The notes beneath the pieces were generated by a model. It did no database searches. It saw nothing but the letters and a program-made list of their open reading frames with translations, and was not told the DNA's origin. Below, piece after piece: positions 51,592 through 64,000 of a DNA stretch of 64,000 nucleotides (the stretch's first letter is position 1; every line of letters begins with the position of its first letter). The position numbers were made by a program, and so were the translations under genes. This stretch comes from Pholis gunnellus (taxonomy: Eukaryota > Chordata > Actinopteri > Perciformes > Pholidae). The stretch spans positions 12,231,815 through 12,295,814 of the forward strand of contig OU342809.1 in the NCBI GenBank assembly GCA_910591455.2, given 5' to 3'.

Positions 51592-53320
51592 GGTCGTAGC
51601 GGTGGTAGAGTTCGTAAGCCCGTTCGGGGGTCTGAGATGACGGTTAGGACTCCGGAGTGATGGAGGGCAGCCTCGTCCCAACATGAACCCTGCTTCTCTC
51701 ATCATCCTCCTGCAGACATTCAGCTTGGACCACTCCTGGTAACACCGGGCCAGGATCTCTCCTCCCCTTCTCCACTTTGAGTTAACCCCCCTACCCACCC
51801 AACCACCTCCTCGTTTCGCTTGTTTTCTTTTTTTTTCTACAAAGCCAGAGGACACCTTTTGCATTTTTTTTTTTTTTCTTTTTTTTTATTTCAACTCATT
51901 TCAGGTATTTTATTTTTTCAAATAACACAAAGGAAAAAAAATTCAAACTGAAATCAAAGAACTGAAGAAGTTTATACAGTTTCTTTTTAAAGAACAGAAG
52001 ATTTCATTGCAATGGTTGAAAGTTGCCTTCATTATTATTTATTGCTTTTAAACATGTGTTTGCATAAGGAAATGAGAACGGAAGAACAGCAATCGAGGAA
52101 GTTGATTTGTCATGAAAATGAAGATGGAAGTGAGTTATGTTAGAGGTAATAGGCCCTTTGCTGTGAAGTATATATGAGGCAAAGTAATATAATATCTTTA
52201 GATATTGGTTCATCCCCATCAGAAGTCAACTAGACACAGCACAACAGCATATTCACCTCAGCAGGAGTAAAACAGAACAGTTTGAAGGGAATAATGGTGA
52301 AGGTTTATGAAACAGAGAGCAGACTGTGTGATTACAAAAAGGCCTTTTTTTTTTAGAAGATGTTGATGACTGAATTTTGTGGATTGTTTAAAGACACAAT
52401 TAGCTTAAGTATACCCTGGTGTACAAAGTAAACTGATGAAGAACAAAGTTGTTTTTCTAAGATTTTTTTTAGGGATTCAGTGAAATAAACCAATACCAAT
52501 GGTGTTATGTGACCCGGTAGTGACAGACGCGGTTAGAGAAATATTCATGAAAAGCAAAGATTTGCTGGCACCAATAGATGATAGTCTAGATAGATGTGCA
52601 ATGCTCATATGGTTTAAATAAGTACTGTTGAATGTGCTCATTTGTTCATTTGTTCTGTTATTTCTCCTATTAATTTGATTTGCATTTTTCAGCAAGTTGA
52701 AATTCGATGAATTTCAATAATTTCTTTGTATGAAGAGTTTATGATTTATTTTGGTTTAATATCAACCTTTCTCTTAGGTTTATGTAACATACTTTATTAT
52801 TATTAGAATAAGAATAATGATGTACTTTTTGTACAAATTAGTTTTTTTCCTAATATATATTGACAGGTTTTCCATGTATATTTTAACAGAACTGAAATGT
52901 TATTTTGTTATTGAAGATTAAATTATACCTTTTTTAGAGCTGTGTTTCAAGTAAGGTCAGAACCATTTATGGAAATGTTGTCGTGGGGACTAAAAAAACA
53001 GGGTTTTTATCCAGATCCACTCAACACTGATCACACCTCATCTCTCCACCAGCAGTGAATCAGCCTTCAGTGTGCGTGCAATTTAAATGATCATTTTAAT
53101 GAACATGTATTTGTACAGCATGAAATCTGAAGATGTCATTATACCACCACAAATACCAAATAATCCAAAAGCACATTTTCACCATTCATTCATCATTTAC
53201 CATATCTTATTTTACTTGAAGAGTTTGGAGAGGTGACTGCGAGCCAGACCGATACTGCATGTTGTGACTTGTGACCTATCCTCACACTGGAATTCATTTT
53301 AAAAAGTAGGAAGCAAAACT

Positions 53321-53570
53321 AGAGCTGAAACGATCACTGAAACAACTGATGAAAATGGCAGATATTTTGATAGTCAATTAATTGCCTTATTTCAAGTAAA
53401 GATTTTCTGGTAAACTTTCTGGTTTCAGCTCTTCTAAAATATTTTTCAGATCTTTGTTGTTTATCATTGTAAATTGAATATCTTTGGGTTTGGGACTGTT
53501 GGTCGGATAACATTTGTTTATGTAATAATCAGTCTAGAAAACAATGAGCAGATTAATAGATAATGAAAAC
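53321..53570 (-). repeat. Dispersed repeat family C in the frmd5 3' UTR, reverse orientation
   Basis: It starts AGAGCTGAAACGATCACTGA and ends AGCAGATTAATAGATAATGA followed by AAAC. Inner blocks TTGATAGTCAATTAATTG and TATCTTTGGGTTTGGGACTG belong to the same family as 27624-27941 in the opposite direction. The family's usual fold could make this part of the 3' UTR hairpin-forming. Confidence 0.65.
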
Positions 53571-56087
53571 AAACAAAACATTTGGTTAGTAGTAAATTAA
53601 AAATAAACAATTAAATAAGACCGGAAACACCAAGTATTTGGTGGAAGCCTGCTTGACAAACTGCAGTATGTAATGATGACATTTTCTGAGGTACCTTGTG
53701 TACATTTTTTCTAAATGATGTACAATAGTTACTTCCTTCCCTTAATTATCAGCCACAATCAAAGCAGATATCAATATACCGGTGACAAGCCGACATTGAC
53801 AAATAATATATAATATAATAATATAGATTTGTCGGTCAGGCTCTAGACTCTTCAGCCTCACAGCTGACAGGAAGCAATAACTGCCACGGCTGCTGGATTC
53901 TGGGTAAAATCAGTTTTTTGTATTGCGTGTCTACCTCCTGCACCAAGTGCAGGTGTTACTGTGTCTGTATGTAGAAATGGAAACAAGATTCAAGGTGGTA
54001 GCTGTGAAGGTTTAGACCGAGAGGAGTGAAAACGTAAAAAAGGACTTGGAGGAAGGAAAAAAGACTAGAGATAAGAGAAGACTTGAGGGATGTCAAAGGC
54101 CTTTGTGAAAGGTTCTTAGAAAGTGGGATTCATTAAACCATTTGGGAAAGGAAGGCCCTCAGTGACTCATCACTCTAATGGCTGTACAGGGTTGCTTGTT
54201 TTGGGCCTGCTGTTTCAAATGCCACACTCTCATACCAGCACCTGCTCCACTGACGGCCCGATGGTGCTACCTTCTTTGTTTGCTTCCGTGTAATCCGACC
54301 GCATCACTCCTTGGCTAAATTGTAGTCCTGACCACAGAGTAGCACGCACTTCGGCGTTGTGGCTGGATCCACTCCTGTAGCTCATTATCCTTCAATTATC
54401 CGTGGTGGAGGGAGCAGCACTAACATTTCCCAGCATGATGCTAGAGGAAATATCACATCATTAGAGCTATGTTGGCAAGAATCCTGTCATACATACAGTG
54501 TAGGAGCTTATTTATGTCAAGTAATAATTTGTAACTTGGATACATCCAATAAATAGCAAAGATGAAGCACATTTTTCCTAACGGGGTGGAGCAGGGTGAA
54601 TGGGTGGACTTTTGTTGTGTGTATATTCATACGTCATATTTATTACTTCTTTGCTGACATAAAGGTCAACGTGACGGACCTGTCCAGCCAGGCTGACTGG
54701 TTAGCAGGACATATTTTGAAGGTGTTTCTCGTACATCTATGAGCATTATGTAGCTTCAGTGGTCTCTCTGAACATGCAACAACTTAAAAAAGGAAACAGG
54801 CAGCGTTATTCAAGGAGCAATAATCAGTTGTAAGAGCAAAAACATGTGATTTACCAACATGTGTATGAAAAACCAACAAAGAGTAAGTGAAATAAGTCCT
54901 TTCTGTTTCTATAAAACCACTTGCCAAATTGTTGTTAATTCCTGTCCAACATTGACGTGCCCACTGAGACACTTAGTCACTGTTGCATTCATTAATAACA
55001 TTTTATGAAACTCCGTTTTTCCTTAGAGACCTCTTGTGTGGATGTTTGTTCTGCTGTTTCATTGTTAAGTGACAGATTGTTCCTTGTGCCTGGATCCTAA
55101 CTCTGCAGTTAACCAAAGTGACAAAGATGAAAGAATGGAGAACAAAAGACTCGACATCCCTAACAACTGTACTACAGACTACTCCATCCTTAAATCTCCC
55201 AGGCCAAGAGGGAAAAACAGTGTTCATCTGTCTTAAACATTTTGTAATGCACACTGGGCCGCCTGAAGTCTTAATGTCTTAATTCTTTGAAGGTTTCCTA
55301 TGACAAACCTGACTTTAATGTTACATTTCAGTTGCCGTGTCCTGTTTACATATTTAAGTTACTTTACTTCATGGGAGATTGCTGCAGTTTTGGCCGGATG
55401 TTTGACTTTTGATGAACGAGTGCGATTGCATGGTTTACAAATCAGAAACAGCTGGTCCGTCCCTGAGAAGCAGCAGTGAAGGTACAGCCATGCAAACACA
55501 ATGAGGTGCATTGGAAGTTGAAGCACCGATTCTTGTTTTAAAATTGAATACACAGGGGATGGACTCAATAACAGAAACACCCACGTGGTACTATGTACAG
55601 TAACAACCAAGCAACAAATCCTACATTTGGGAAACTTGAATAAAGAATTGTATTAAGGCGGTGGCAAAGACATGATTCACGGGTCACTTCTAACGTTTTC
55701 TTACGGAACTTTTCTGTGGGATGTTTTTGTTATTTAGTCTACTCCATGTTTTAATTATGATAAATAACTACATAATCAATTTTGATGATTGGAATCAAGT
55801 GATTTATACACAAGTGGCTTACCTAAATTTCCTTCCTGGCTAAAAAAACCCCCCATATTAATGAGGATGCTGCATGTAGAACTGAGGGATCGATAGATGA
55901 CAGTAGTCATAAACGAAGGCATCTTGATTTGCTCTATGCCCCTCTGCTAGCTCCCGGTTGGCAGACCCTCACACAGTTGCACACACACGTCAATAAGTGT
56001 GTGTGTATAACCATGTCTGGTGGTGTGTTTTGTAGTCTGCATCTTTATCCTGGGATTGGAGATTGTTGTTTAATTACATTATATATA

Positions 56088-56126
56088 CACACAAGTAAAT
56101 ATATATATATATACATATACATATAT
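56088..56126. repeat. AT-rich (TA)n tract
   Basis: ATATATATACATATACATAT-type run near the 3' end of the frmd5 UTR. Confidence 0.75.
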
Positions 56127-56261
56127 AAATCCATGTGCCAAATCCAGTTCTTGTTCAGTCTGATCCATTCCGAACCCATGTTTGTACTGTAGGTAACCTT
56201 CTGTACAAGTCAGTATAAAATATTGTTTCTCTCCAATAGTCCCTTGTAACTGGTGCCATTC

Positions 56262-56288
56262 AATAAAACTATACAAACTTGAAATAAA
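56262..56288 (+). terminator. Distal poly(A) signals of frmd5
   Basis: AATAAA hexamers lie at 56262-56267 and 56283-56288. A further one at 56373-56378 sits almost at the expected blm cleavage site. They are the last plus-strand signals before blm coding sequence. Confidence 0.5.
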
Positions 56289-56408
56289 CATTGATTAAAA
56301 ACATGATGTGGCTCCCTGTGGCTTTGTGGTACAACACAAATACAGCACACAGCTTGATTTTCTGTAGCAAGAAATAAAAAAAAGTGTCCTGAAGAATTTC
56401 AATTAACC

Positions 56409-56414
56409 TTTAAT
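56409..56414 (-). terminator. Probable poly(A) signal of blm
   Basis: TTTAAT on the plus strand reads ATTAAA on the minus strand, the commonest variant poly(A) hexamer. It lies about 235 bases past the blm stop, giving a short 3' UTR that ends near 56390. Confidence 0.45.
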
Positions 56415-56649
56415 ATAAAAAAGATTTACATCAAAATGGACAGTGAAAAGCGACAATTTGCAACAATCAATAAAACATCTGGACAGACATGACAATAACT
56501 GTACAGAGCATAAATAAACAGTTTTAGAGGTTTCAATAAACAGTTGGGATCTAACTGCTAAATACTTTAAACCCAATCGAACATAAACTGGTTTTAAAGT
56601 GGAGAGACAAAGCAGTTTGCTATCCTAGAAGTCAGATCAGAAGACGGTC

Positions 56650-59600
56650 TTAGCCCAAGTGTGAAAAGGCCGGCTTTAAGAACGGTCTCTGGTTGGTTTG
56701 AGGGGTCGGGACAGACATGAAGCCCGGCCTCCTGCTAGCTGAAGCATCTCCCGTCGAGCTCCTGGACCCCCGGCCTGCAGCACTGGATCCACCTCTGGAG
56801 CCGGACGACGACCACGATTTATTGCTGCTGTAGCCACGACTACACCACCACCGCAAGACAGAAGACGGAAGAAAAGAGGAAATAAGCTGTTTGCTGCACA
56901 CGATCTCCAGCTATATGACAATATGTGAGACCAACACATTACAGACCCTTTAGAGTTGGCACTTGTGTTGCCGTAGGGTTTTCTCTTCTTGGAATATTTG
57001 AAGAATGGAGCTTTCTTCCTCTTCTGTCCCTGCGCAGACTGACTACGGAAGTACGTGGAGGACTCTGGGTCGTCCTCGTCATCTCCGTATGAGCGACCTT
57101 GTGCTGCGTCTATCCACCCGTCTCCACCGTTGGCGGTCTGTTCCTCTGTAACAGAGACGATGTAGGATTAATACCACAATGTGCAGAATTGTAAGGACGT
57201 GCAAGAACTTGAAATATGCAAAAACTACACTTTGTTCCCTCACCAGGCAGCTGCCACTCAGAGTATTTGTCTAGGACCTGAATGACTTCAGCTCCATACT
57301 TCTCCAGTTTGTCTTCCGTCACGCCATCAATTTGTAGGAGGACTTCGGGGTCAGGAGAAAGCTTCTCTGTCCACGTGAAGAAAAAAAAAAGTTCTAACAT
57401 GCTTCCTGTATCATATGAGCTATTTAAAGCAAATTCAACAATTGTCTCAGATATTACCAGCTATCTTTTTCAAGGTAGCAGTAGAGAAGATGTTGTAATA
57501 GTGAAGGCCAAACGCTTTCCCCAGCTGCTTGCACAGATCGGTCAGCTCCTTCAGACACTCCTGAACCTTCCCGTCTCTCTGGGAGACGTTCTCGGCAACA
57601 GCAGCTTTATGTTTCCTGATGCTCGACGCACTCTCGGTTTCGTAGAACTCCACCTGCGATGAGACAAGTGCTGGTTAGTTTTTAATGTTTTCTTATATAC
57701 ATTTAAACTTAATCAAATGTTACATATCTAGCTCTTCATGCTGCCCAACAGTGGATACAAGTCAGGTTACCTGCATGTGCCCAGACAGCACGTTCGTGGC
57801 TTTGGGTCCAGCAGAGATGTAGGACACAGCTTGGTTGTTGTTGGTGATGTAGAGATCCTCCTCCAGGACGTTGTCCAGAACCAGTTTTTTGAAGAGACGG
57901 TCAGTATTATGCTTTGAGTAGGCTCCTCCCATCCCAAACATTCCTGTCTGGATCTTGGCAGATTTAGACCCTGAGAGAAAGAAACCATTCACAGTTCACA
58001 TGGAGTACAAACACATCAGGACCTCATGCAGGATTCACGATCGCTAAATTACTTTTCATCCCAATCACGTGCATTTACTTTACCTATAAAGATGTCCACC
58101 AACATATTCAGCGTCAGTCGGTTCTGCTGGGCAGTCCTGCCAAACCGTGATCCAACTTTCTCGCAGTTCTCCTGAACAAACCTCACAATCTTCTTCACAT
58201 CTTCAGTGACATTTCTCATCTTGTATTGCTGCACACAGGAACAGTCAAACATTGTTGCTCAGTTAGAAACGGCCCGGTAGGTTTGAAATTTGTAATGATT
58301 AAACAAAGAAATGATTCCTACGTTGGGTCTGCCACAGTTGTCACAGCTGACGTCTCCGTGTTCCTTACAGAAGCTTTTGTTGAAGTTGAACTCCCCAAAG
58401 TATGCGAGCAGCTGAATTCTTCTGCACTCCATCAGGTTCTCACAGAAGTGCACCATGCTGTGCAGGTTGTTGAAATGAGTGGCCTTGGTGTGTCGGTCCC
58501 CTTCTTTGTCCACTGTGATTTAAAGAAGAGTCATCTCAGTCTACATTGACTGATATATAGTTATGATTGATGGAGGAAAAGAAAATCACACAACCAGAAC
58601 TAAGAAGGGACTAGATTTTGGTAACATACTGCCGATGATCCTCTTGATGCGGTGGACGTCGGCGTAGGAGTAGAAGAGAATACAGTGAGAGATCTCTCCA
58701 TCTCTGCCAGCTCTCCCAGACTCCTGGTAGTAACCCTCCACTGACTTAGGCAGACTGGCGTGGATCACGTAACGCACGTCAGGCTTGTCAATGCCCATGC
58801 CGAAAGCTATGGTGGCACAGATGACCTGGCAGACAAAAGGAAGCAGTGAAACTAAGGCAGTGTGAACTTTAAAAATTGGAAAAACAGCTACTGGCTTGCA
58901 AAATGTTACCATTTTTAGGTTTCTTGCTTTGTATCCAGCTCCATCTATTAGTAATTCTTACATCAGATCAGTGAGTGAGTGGTGCGCTCACCTGGCAGCC
59001 GTCCTGGTTGATCCACTTGCTCTGCACATATTCTCTGTCACTGTCACTCAGGCCTGCGTGATACGACAGAGCTGATATCCGGGCCGCCTGCAGACTTTTG
59101 GCCGTGGCATCACAGTCCCTACGTGACAGGCAGTAAACGATGCCAGAGTCACCTGTGACAGATCAATGAAGACAGTCAGAGAGTAATCACTGACTAAATA
59201 TTCCCCACGGGAACCATTCAAATCATGGTCATGCTACTTACAACAGCTATTAAGCATTTGACAAAAGCATTGATTTTAAATTATTTCTGTTACAAGCTCA
59301 AGAGCTTGATATGCTTTATAAAACACCACAGACCTGAGACTGTGAGCTGAATCTTCAACAAAACAGCTATGGCAGTGTTTCCGAAAATAACCAGGATTGG
59401 AGAAAGTACTTGTGAATTATTTACGTGGGTAGTGCTTCTTGATCCAGTCGATGCAGTCCTCTGCGACCTTTTTGGGTTTCTTGGGCAGGACAGCGTACTT
59501 CAGGTTTGTTCTGTTGAAACTCATGGTGAACCTGAAAATATATTGGATGGGAAAGCTGTTGGTTGTTTGAATTCAAGAATGACGAAATAGAAGTCATTTA

Positions 59601-62600
59601 AAAGCACGTACACCTGCGGCCGCGTCATGTTCAGCTGGTTGAGGATGTCTTTCTGAACGCGTGGGGTGGCGGTGGCTGTGAGGGCGATCATCGGCACGTT
59701 GGGGAACTTCTGACGCAGTTCATGTAACCTCTTGTAGTCCGGACGGAAATCGTGACCCCACTAAAAAAAAGATTTAAGGACGCGGGATGATTCACAAGGG
59801 CCGTTGCAAAAATAAAAGCAAACTGCAGATTGTGTATAAAGCAGATGAACACACCTGACTGACACAATGGGCTTCATCGATGACAAAGCGTGCCAGAAGG
59901 CCTCGCTCGTACAGGTTCTGCAGGGCGGAGATCAGCTTGTTACTTGCACTCACCTTGGGGAGAAGAGAGAGGCATCAGTTACTACTAACTGTGTTTATAG
60001 CAAACAAGAAAACACACTCACTGACTCCAACATTTAGAGTGTAAATCAATCAGGTCTCACCTTTTCAGGAGTGACGTAGAGAAGTTTAATGATGGGGTCA
60101 TTCCTAGAGAGCTGCATATAAATCCTCCCTACTTCGCTGTCACTTATACTACCAGAGAGGCTCGTCGCTGGGATCTGAAAATGAAACGTTGCAAATTAAA
60201 TACACCTTCTGGGTAACACACATACTTACTGTGCACTACTACTTCCTACTGATCCAATAGGAGAAACCATACTCACGTCCAGTGTAGTGAGTTTCTGGAT
60301 CTGGTCTAAGATGAGAGATTTGAGTGGGGAGATGACAACAGTGACTCCCGGTGACACGCAGGCAGGCAGCTGGTAGCACAGGCTTTTACCCCCACCTGTA
60401 AATACATCAGGTTCAGAGAAACGTGGACATTTTCACAGCTGAAAACATCCCAAATCTATTGTTGCATCGCTAGGATAAAACGTTTCTGTAACTTTTGATC
60501 AATACTAACCTGTGGGCATCAAAACAAACGTATCTTCGGTCTGAATCGTCGCATTAATTGCTTCAAGCTGATTGAACCTGAATTGATGAAGACCAAAACG
60601 CTTGTGAAAAATCTTCATCATCTCCTGTGAGTGGGGGAAGTTGAACCCTCTGAAGCGGTCGTGGGCTGGGTTTCTGAAGGTGGGTTCTGCATTAGAAAAC
60701 ATTAAAACCGTGTCAGTAAAACACAGCACAGGACCGTAAACTAAATATCCTGTTTGCTTGTTTTGTCCAACAGTCCATAACACAACAGCATTCAATCAGC
60801 CACCATAGAAAAATACAAAATGCTATTAAAAAAAAGACCATTATTACATTATGGGTCGATTAATCCACTATTAGTTTCAGCTCTAAATGATATCTTTATA
60901 TCAGATTGTAGAATTAAACTAATGATGACATCTTGCCGTTTTAGAGAGCAATTAACACATTCAAAGACTGACCAGGTTGGTGAGAAAATAACTTAAAATA
61001 TCTACTTAAAATAAAAATATATACATTTTATAGTGTGATACAAATTACAAACTACAATTCATCCGTTTTAAAAGTTAAATTGAGTGCAGTTTACTGCTTA
61101 AAAAAGGACAAAAATGCATTGTACAGGCCATGGTTTACCAGGAGAGGAGATCTTTGCAGGCTTTGGTGCAGGTGTTGTTGGCTTCTTCTCCCACGGAGAC
61201 ATGCTTGATCCCCTTTCTTTCACTGTTGTAGTCACGGTGCTGGAGTTTGGGGGTTTGTCAAAGTAATCGGGGACATCGGCGTCATTAAAGTCATCTATGT
61301 CAAAGTAGTCAGTGTAAAAGTCATCTAGCTCCATGTCTTCTGTTGCGTTACCGGCTGCTGGAGTATTAGATTTGTTCTGAACCACCGTCTCTGGCTTCTT
61401 GGGTGAGAAGAAGAGATCTGAAGCATCCAGGTCTGTGCTCGTTTTCTTAGAGAAATTAAAAGATGGCTCTGCGAGGCTGTGGGTTGATGGAGAGTCACTC
61501 ATACTCCGATTTGTCACATACGCTGTCCCGCTGTTCCTGCTATTCGAGGGCATCATGTTAAGAACACTGTCCGAGTGATCAGAGTCACAGTCCACCGAGA
61601 TGACTGAAGATCTCCTGAGCGGAGGAGGCTTGTTGGAGTCCACAGGCACGGAGCTGCTGGATGACCCAACACTCAACGTCAAAAAGCTAAAAGAAGAGTT
61701 TCCTTTAAAGCTGGATTGAGAAATCACAGTGCTGTCTGGCTGCTGCATCCTCAATACATTGCAACTCCCAGTTGCAAGAATCCTCTTCCTGGGGGAGAAA
61801 GGCACGATGTTAGCAATTATACGGACATATTATCAAATAACAACAACGCCATTTTCCAATCAAATGTACACACCTTTGAGCCCGCTTCAGCAAAAGCTCA
61901 CCTCCACAGGACAGAGCTATGACTTCATGTTCAGGGATGGAATCAACCAGAGAACAAATGGACTGCATGATACTGAAAAGCTGCTCATCTGTGACGGGAT
62001 CAGAAACAAGAAATAGCAAAAACAATAATGAACGGGGACAAAGAATGGAGTTCTGCTTTGCTAAATAAAATGTGCACATGATCTGGACAAATCAGAAAAA
62101 GGCATTACACCCACTTGTTTTGTCTTTTGAGTGGTTATCATGGGATTCATGTAGTGTGGTGATGGGTCTCTTCGATTGCACAGGACTGTCTCTGCTTTTA
62201 GCATCGGCTGATTTAGTTCTGTTTGAGATGAAAGAAAAATGATGTCCCGCTTTCTTTTTTTAAATTCTCTTTTAGGTCAAATAAAATGCCCATGGAGTCC
62301 AGGAGTGCCATGCTTCACATTGTCCCTTTTCACACAAAAATGTAATTATTTTAAATAATAAATTGAAAGAACTGACCTTGTATGCCATGCAGAAGTAGTA
62401 TTAGATATCTCATCAGGGATTGGAGAAGGGGGAATGTAATCAAGATCATCTTCAGGCTCTGAGTTGTCATCGAGCTGTATTACCATCGGGTTGATCCATT
62501 TTTTCTTGTCATCTAAAATGCAAAAAGATATAGCATGCGTTTATAGTATAATTCAATGCTTCTCAGATCCATATCTGCCCCACAATGTAAAATAGAAATT

Positions 62601-64000
62601 ACCTGTCATTCCTTTGAAAGGCTCGAGCACATCATTGTTGTCCTCTTCACTATCACTCACGACGGGCCTCAGAGGATGTCTTCTGGTCGTTTTTAGTGGA
62701 GAAACTTCACATTCAAACTCCGCTAATTCCTTATTCAAACTAGGTCCTGGTGAAGCTGCAGCTTTGCAGACCCTGTGCTCCAGTTCGTCTGTTTCCATAC
62801 AAGATTGTTCACTTTTGGAAAGACCATTCCTGTTTGCAAAGCTGTTGCTCAACTGCGGCATCACAGATAGTTGTGTTTTTTCTTTACTAAAAGATGATAC
62901 TGGATTGGTCCTCTTCCCAGATAGTCCTGAACTAAAAGAGTAATTTTTGACAGGAGTTACAAAGTCATCAGAATCATCCCAGTCATCCATCGGGAATCCA
63001 AGAGACGCATCCAGACTTGTGGAACCGCCTCCACTGCCACCAGCAAACAGGTTGCCAGGTTTAGTTGGAGCTGTCGTCACTTTAACAGCAGACGCTGCTG
63101 AAGGAGTCAGGCCGGCAGGAGCACAGTTACCTGCTGGGCTGATGGAGTCCGACTTGCCTTTTGAACTTGCATGGAAGAAGTTGCTGATTTGGGATTTTTG
63201 AGGTCTCTCAAGCTTGTTTGAAAATGTCAAAGGAGATTTAGTCACCAAATTGTTCTTAGAGACATTGACATTCCTGTTTGCCAAAACATTAGAGCACATT
63301 ACCTTGGTTGGGACTTCCACCTTGGTTGTACCTGACAAGGACTTCTTTTTGAAAGAAAAGGCCCTGAAAAATAAACCAGTGTGAAATTATTAAAACATAA
63401 TCTGACAATTAAGATCAAAAGGCATGATTCCCATTAACCTGGAGATTGGCTTAAGAAGATAGTCAAATCTATATTTTTGTTTCTCTTTAAATTTGGAAAC
63501 AAAAATTAAATTTTCTGTATTTACTGTATCTAACTGACCAATAAACCTAAACATAGCAGACATTAACAATTGGCTTGGTTTAAGCATTAATATATATATA
63601 TGGAGATTATCCAGATTTTTTTTTAAACCAGGAATCAGACCACAAGATCTCAGATCAGTGATTACAGCTAAAGAATTGATATACAATGAAAGTTAGTAGC
63701 TATAGGAAACACTTGAAAACATTACATGAACAGTCAGCTAAATTACTCTTTTGGACTACATAGTGCAGTATTGTTCCTGTATGACATAAGCGTGCCAAAT
63801 TCACACCTGAAACCATTCAGACTCTAACGAAGCTAACTCTGTTGTGTTTATCAGTTAGCACAGCTGACAGCACAAAGCTAACCGTTCGCTAGCTGCTGTG
63901 GCGTTAGCGTGACGTCGCTGTAACTTTAAGACTTACCCCAGTTTGGGTTTAGCCAGAGACAACTTGCTTTGAGCAGCATTGCTGTGCCTCGCCAGCTGCT
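56650..64000 (-). CDS. blm: Bloom syndrome RecQ-like DNA helicase (5' end beyond window)
   Basis: Exons in transcript order: 64000-63937 (partial), 63363-62603, 62512-62377, 62218-62115, 61988-61874, 61788-61139, 60686-60510, 60395-60277, 60174-60061, 59953-59855, 59760-59612, 59531-59425, 59152-58992, 58825-58630, 58512-58322, 58228-58084, 57970-57771, 57653-57458, 57366-57244, 57145-56947, 56839-56650. All phases match, giving about 1398 codons. The first in-window residues (QLARHSNAAQSKLSLAKPKL) align with human BLM residue 12 onward. Acidic patches (MDDWDDSDDF) and a helical dimerisation segment (SIMQSICSLVDSIPEH) come first. The RecQ core follows: Walker A PTGGGKS, DEAH box, ALTATATPRVQ, and motif VI QESGRAGRDG. 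Next come the RQC zinc-binding Cys (CRRIQLLAYFGE to CDNC) and HRDC (exons 18-19). The end is a basic NLS-like KKRK region and QRPFLKPAFSHLG. BLM unwinds recombination intermediates with TOP3A-RMI1-RMI2 in the nucleus. No key motif is damaged. Confidence 0.97.
60854..60885. repeat. Possible end fragment of repeat family C in a blm intron
   Basis: GTCGATTAATCCACTATTAG followed by TTTCAGCTCT resembles the terminal part of the family at 27624-27941. The match is short, so this is tentative. Confidence 0.3.

Larger units (their letters stand above)
51592..56305 (+). other. frmd5: frmd5 3' UTR (up to about 4.7 kb)
   Basis: No further splice-compatible or coding-like frame follows the TGA at 51589-51591 on the plus strand. 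AATAAA hexamers occur at 52484-52489, 55639-55644, 56262-56267 and 56283-56288, so short and long 3' ends are possible. A T-rich run lies at about 51864-51888 and a degenerate dispersed repeat at 53321-53570. The extent of the UTR is inferred from the position of the last strong signals before the convergent blm gene. Confidence 0.55.

Noticed and set aside
61716..63201. Several plus-strand open frames of 70-110 codons opposite blm exons
   Set aside because: They are antisense shadows of well-supported blm coding exons.
63905..63920. Second CRE-like site (GTGACGTCGC) beside the first blm exon
   Set aside because: It is one base off the full palindrome and lies in intron 1 just past the donor. 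The real promoter is outside the window, so no function is claimed.
1..64000. CRISPR array, operon, phage or toxin-antitoxin structure
   Set aside because: No regularly spaced repeats, no clustered intronless genes and no ribosome-binding sites. All coding signal is spliced and vertebrate-like.

Overview
This window looks like a piece of a ray-finned fish chromosome, carried as a small number of large, intron-rich genes. The evidence is AT-rich introns with GT/AG borders, many (TG)n microsatellites, several dispersed repeat families I recognise as typical of teleosts, and FRMD5 and BLM proteins that are close to but clearly different from the mammalian ones. I saw no bacterial, phage or CRISPR-like architecture.

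Layout: (1) Bases 1-1352 hold the last three exons of a plus-strand gene I could not name, with its poly(A) signals at 1611-1650. (2) An isolated tRNA-His(GTG) gene lies at 2024-2095. (3) A CpG-bearing promoter with a perfect CRE at 2895-2902 leads into frmd5, which covers 3221-51591 on the plus strand. I could join 14 coding exons with every splice phase matching, giving a 570-residue FERM protein with one membrane span near its C terminus. Its first intron is about 35 kb and holds most of the repeats. A second, phase-compatible candidate first exon at 48577-48808 would make a short FERM-less membrane form of 269 residues. (4) A 3' UTR of up to about 4.7 kb follows. (5) blm, the Bloom syndrome RecQ helicase, runs on the minus strand from beyond base 64000 down to its stop at 56650. 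I could join 21 coding exons (about 1398 codons), lacking only the first ten or so residues.

frmd5 and blm are convergent, with poly(A) signals only about 30-150 bases apart. There is no functional link between the two proteins in the sequence: one is a cortical cytoskeleton/membrane adaptor, the other a nuclear DNA-repair helicase. The most interesting signals are regulatory: the internal alternative first exon of frmd5; a (TG)27 tract directly upstream of an in-frame skippable frmd5 exon with a weak donor; a C20 run just after the next frmd5 donor; and a blm exon that starts with a perfect donor-like sequence and carries the DEAH box. I did not find a convincing wholly new biological system here. 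Repeat names and orthology rest on recognition, not on a database search.
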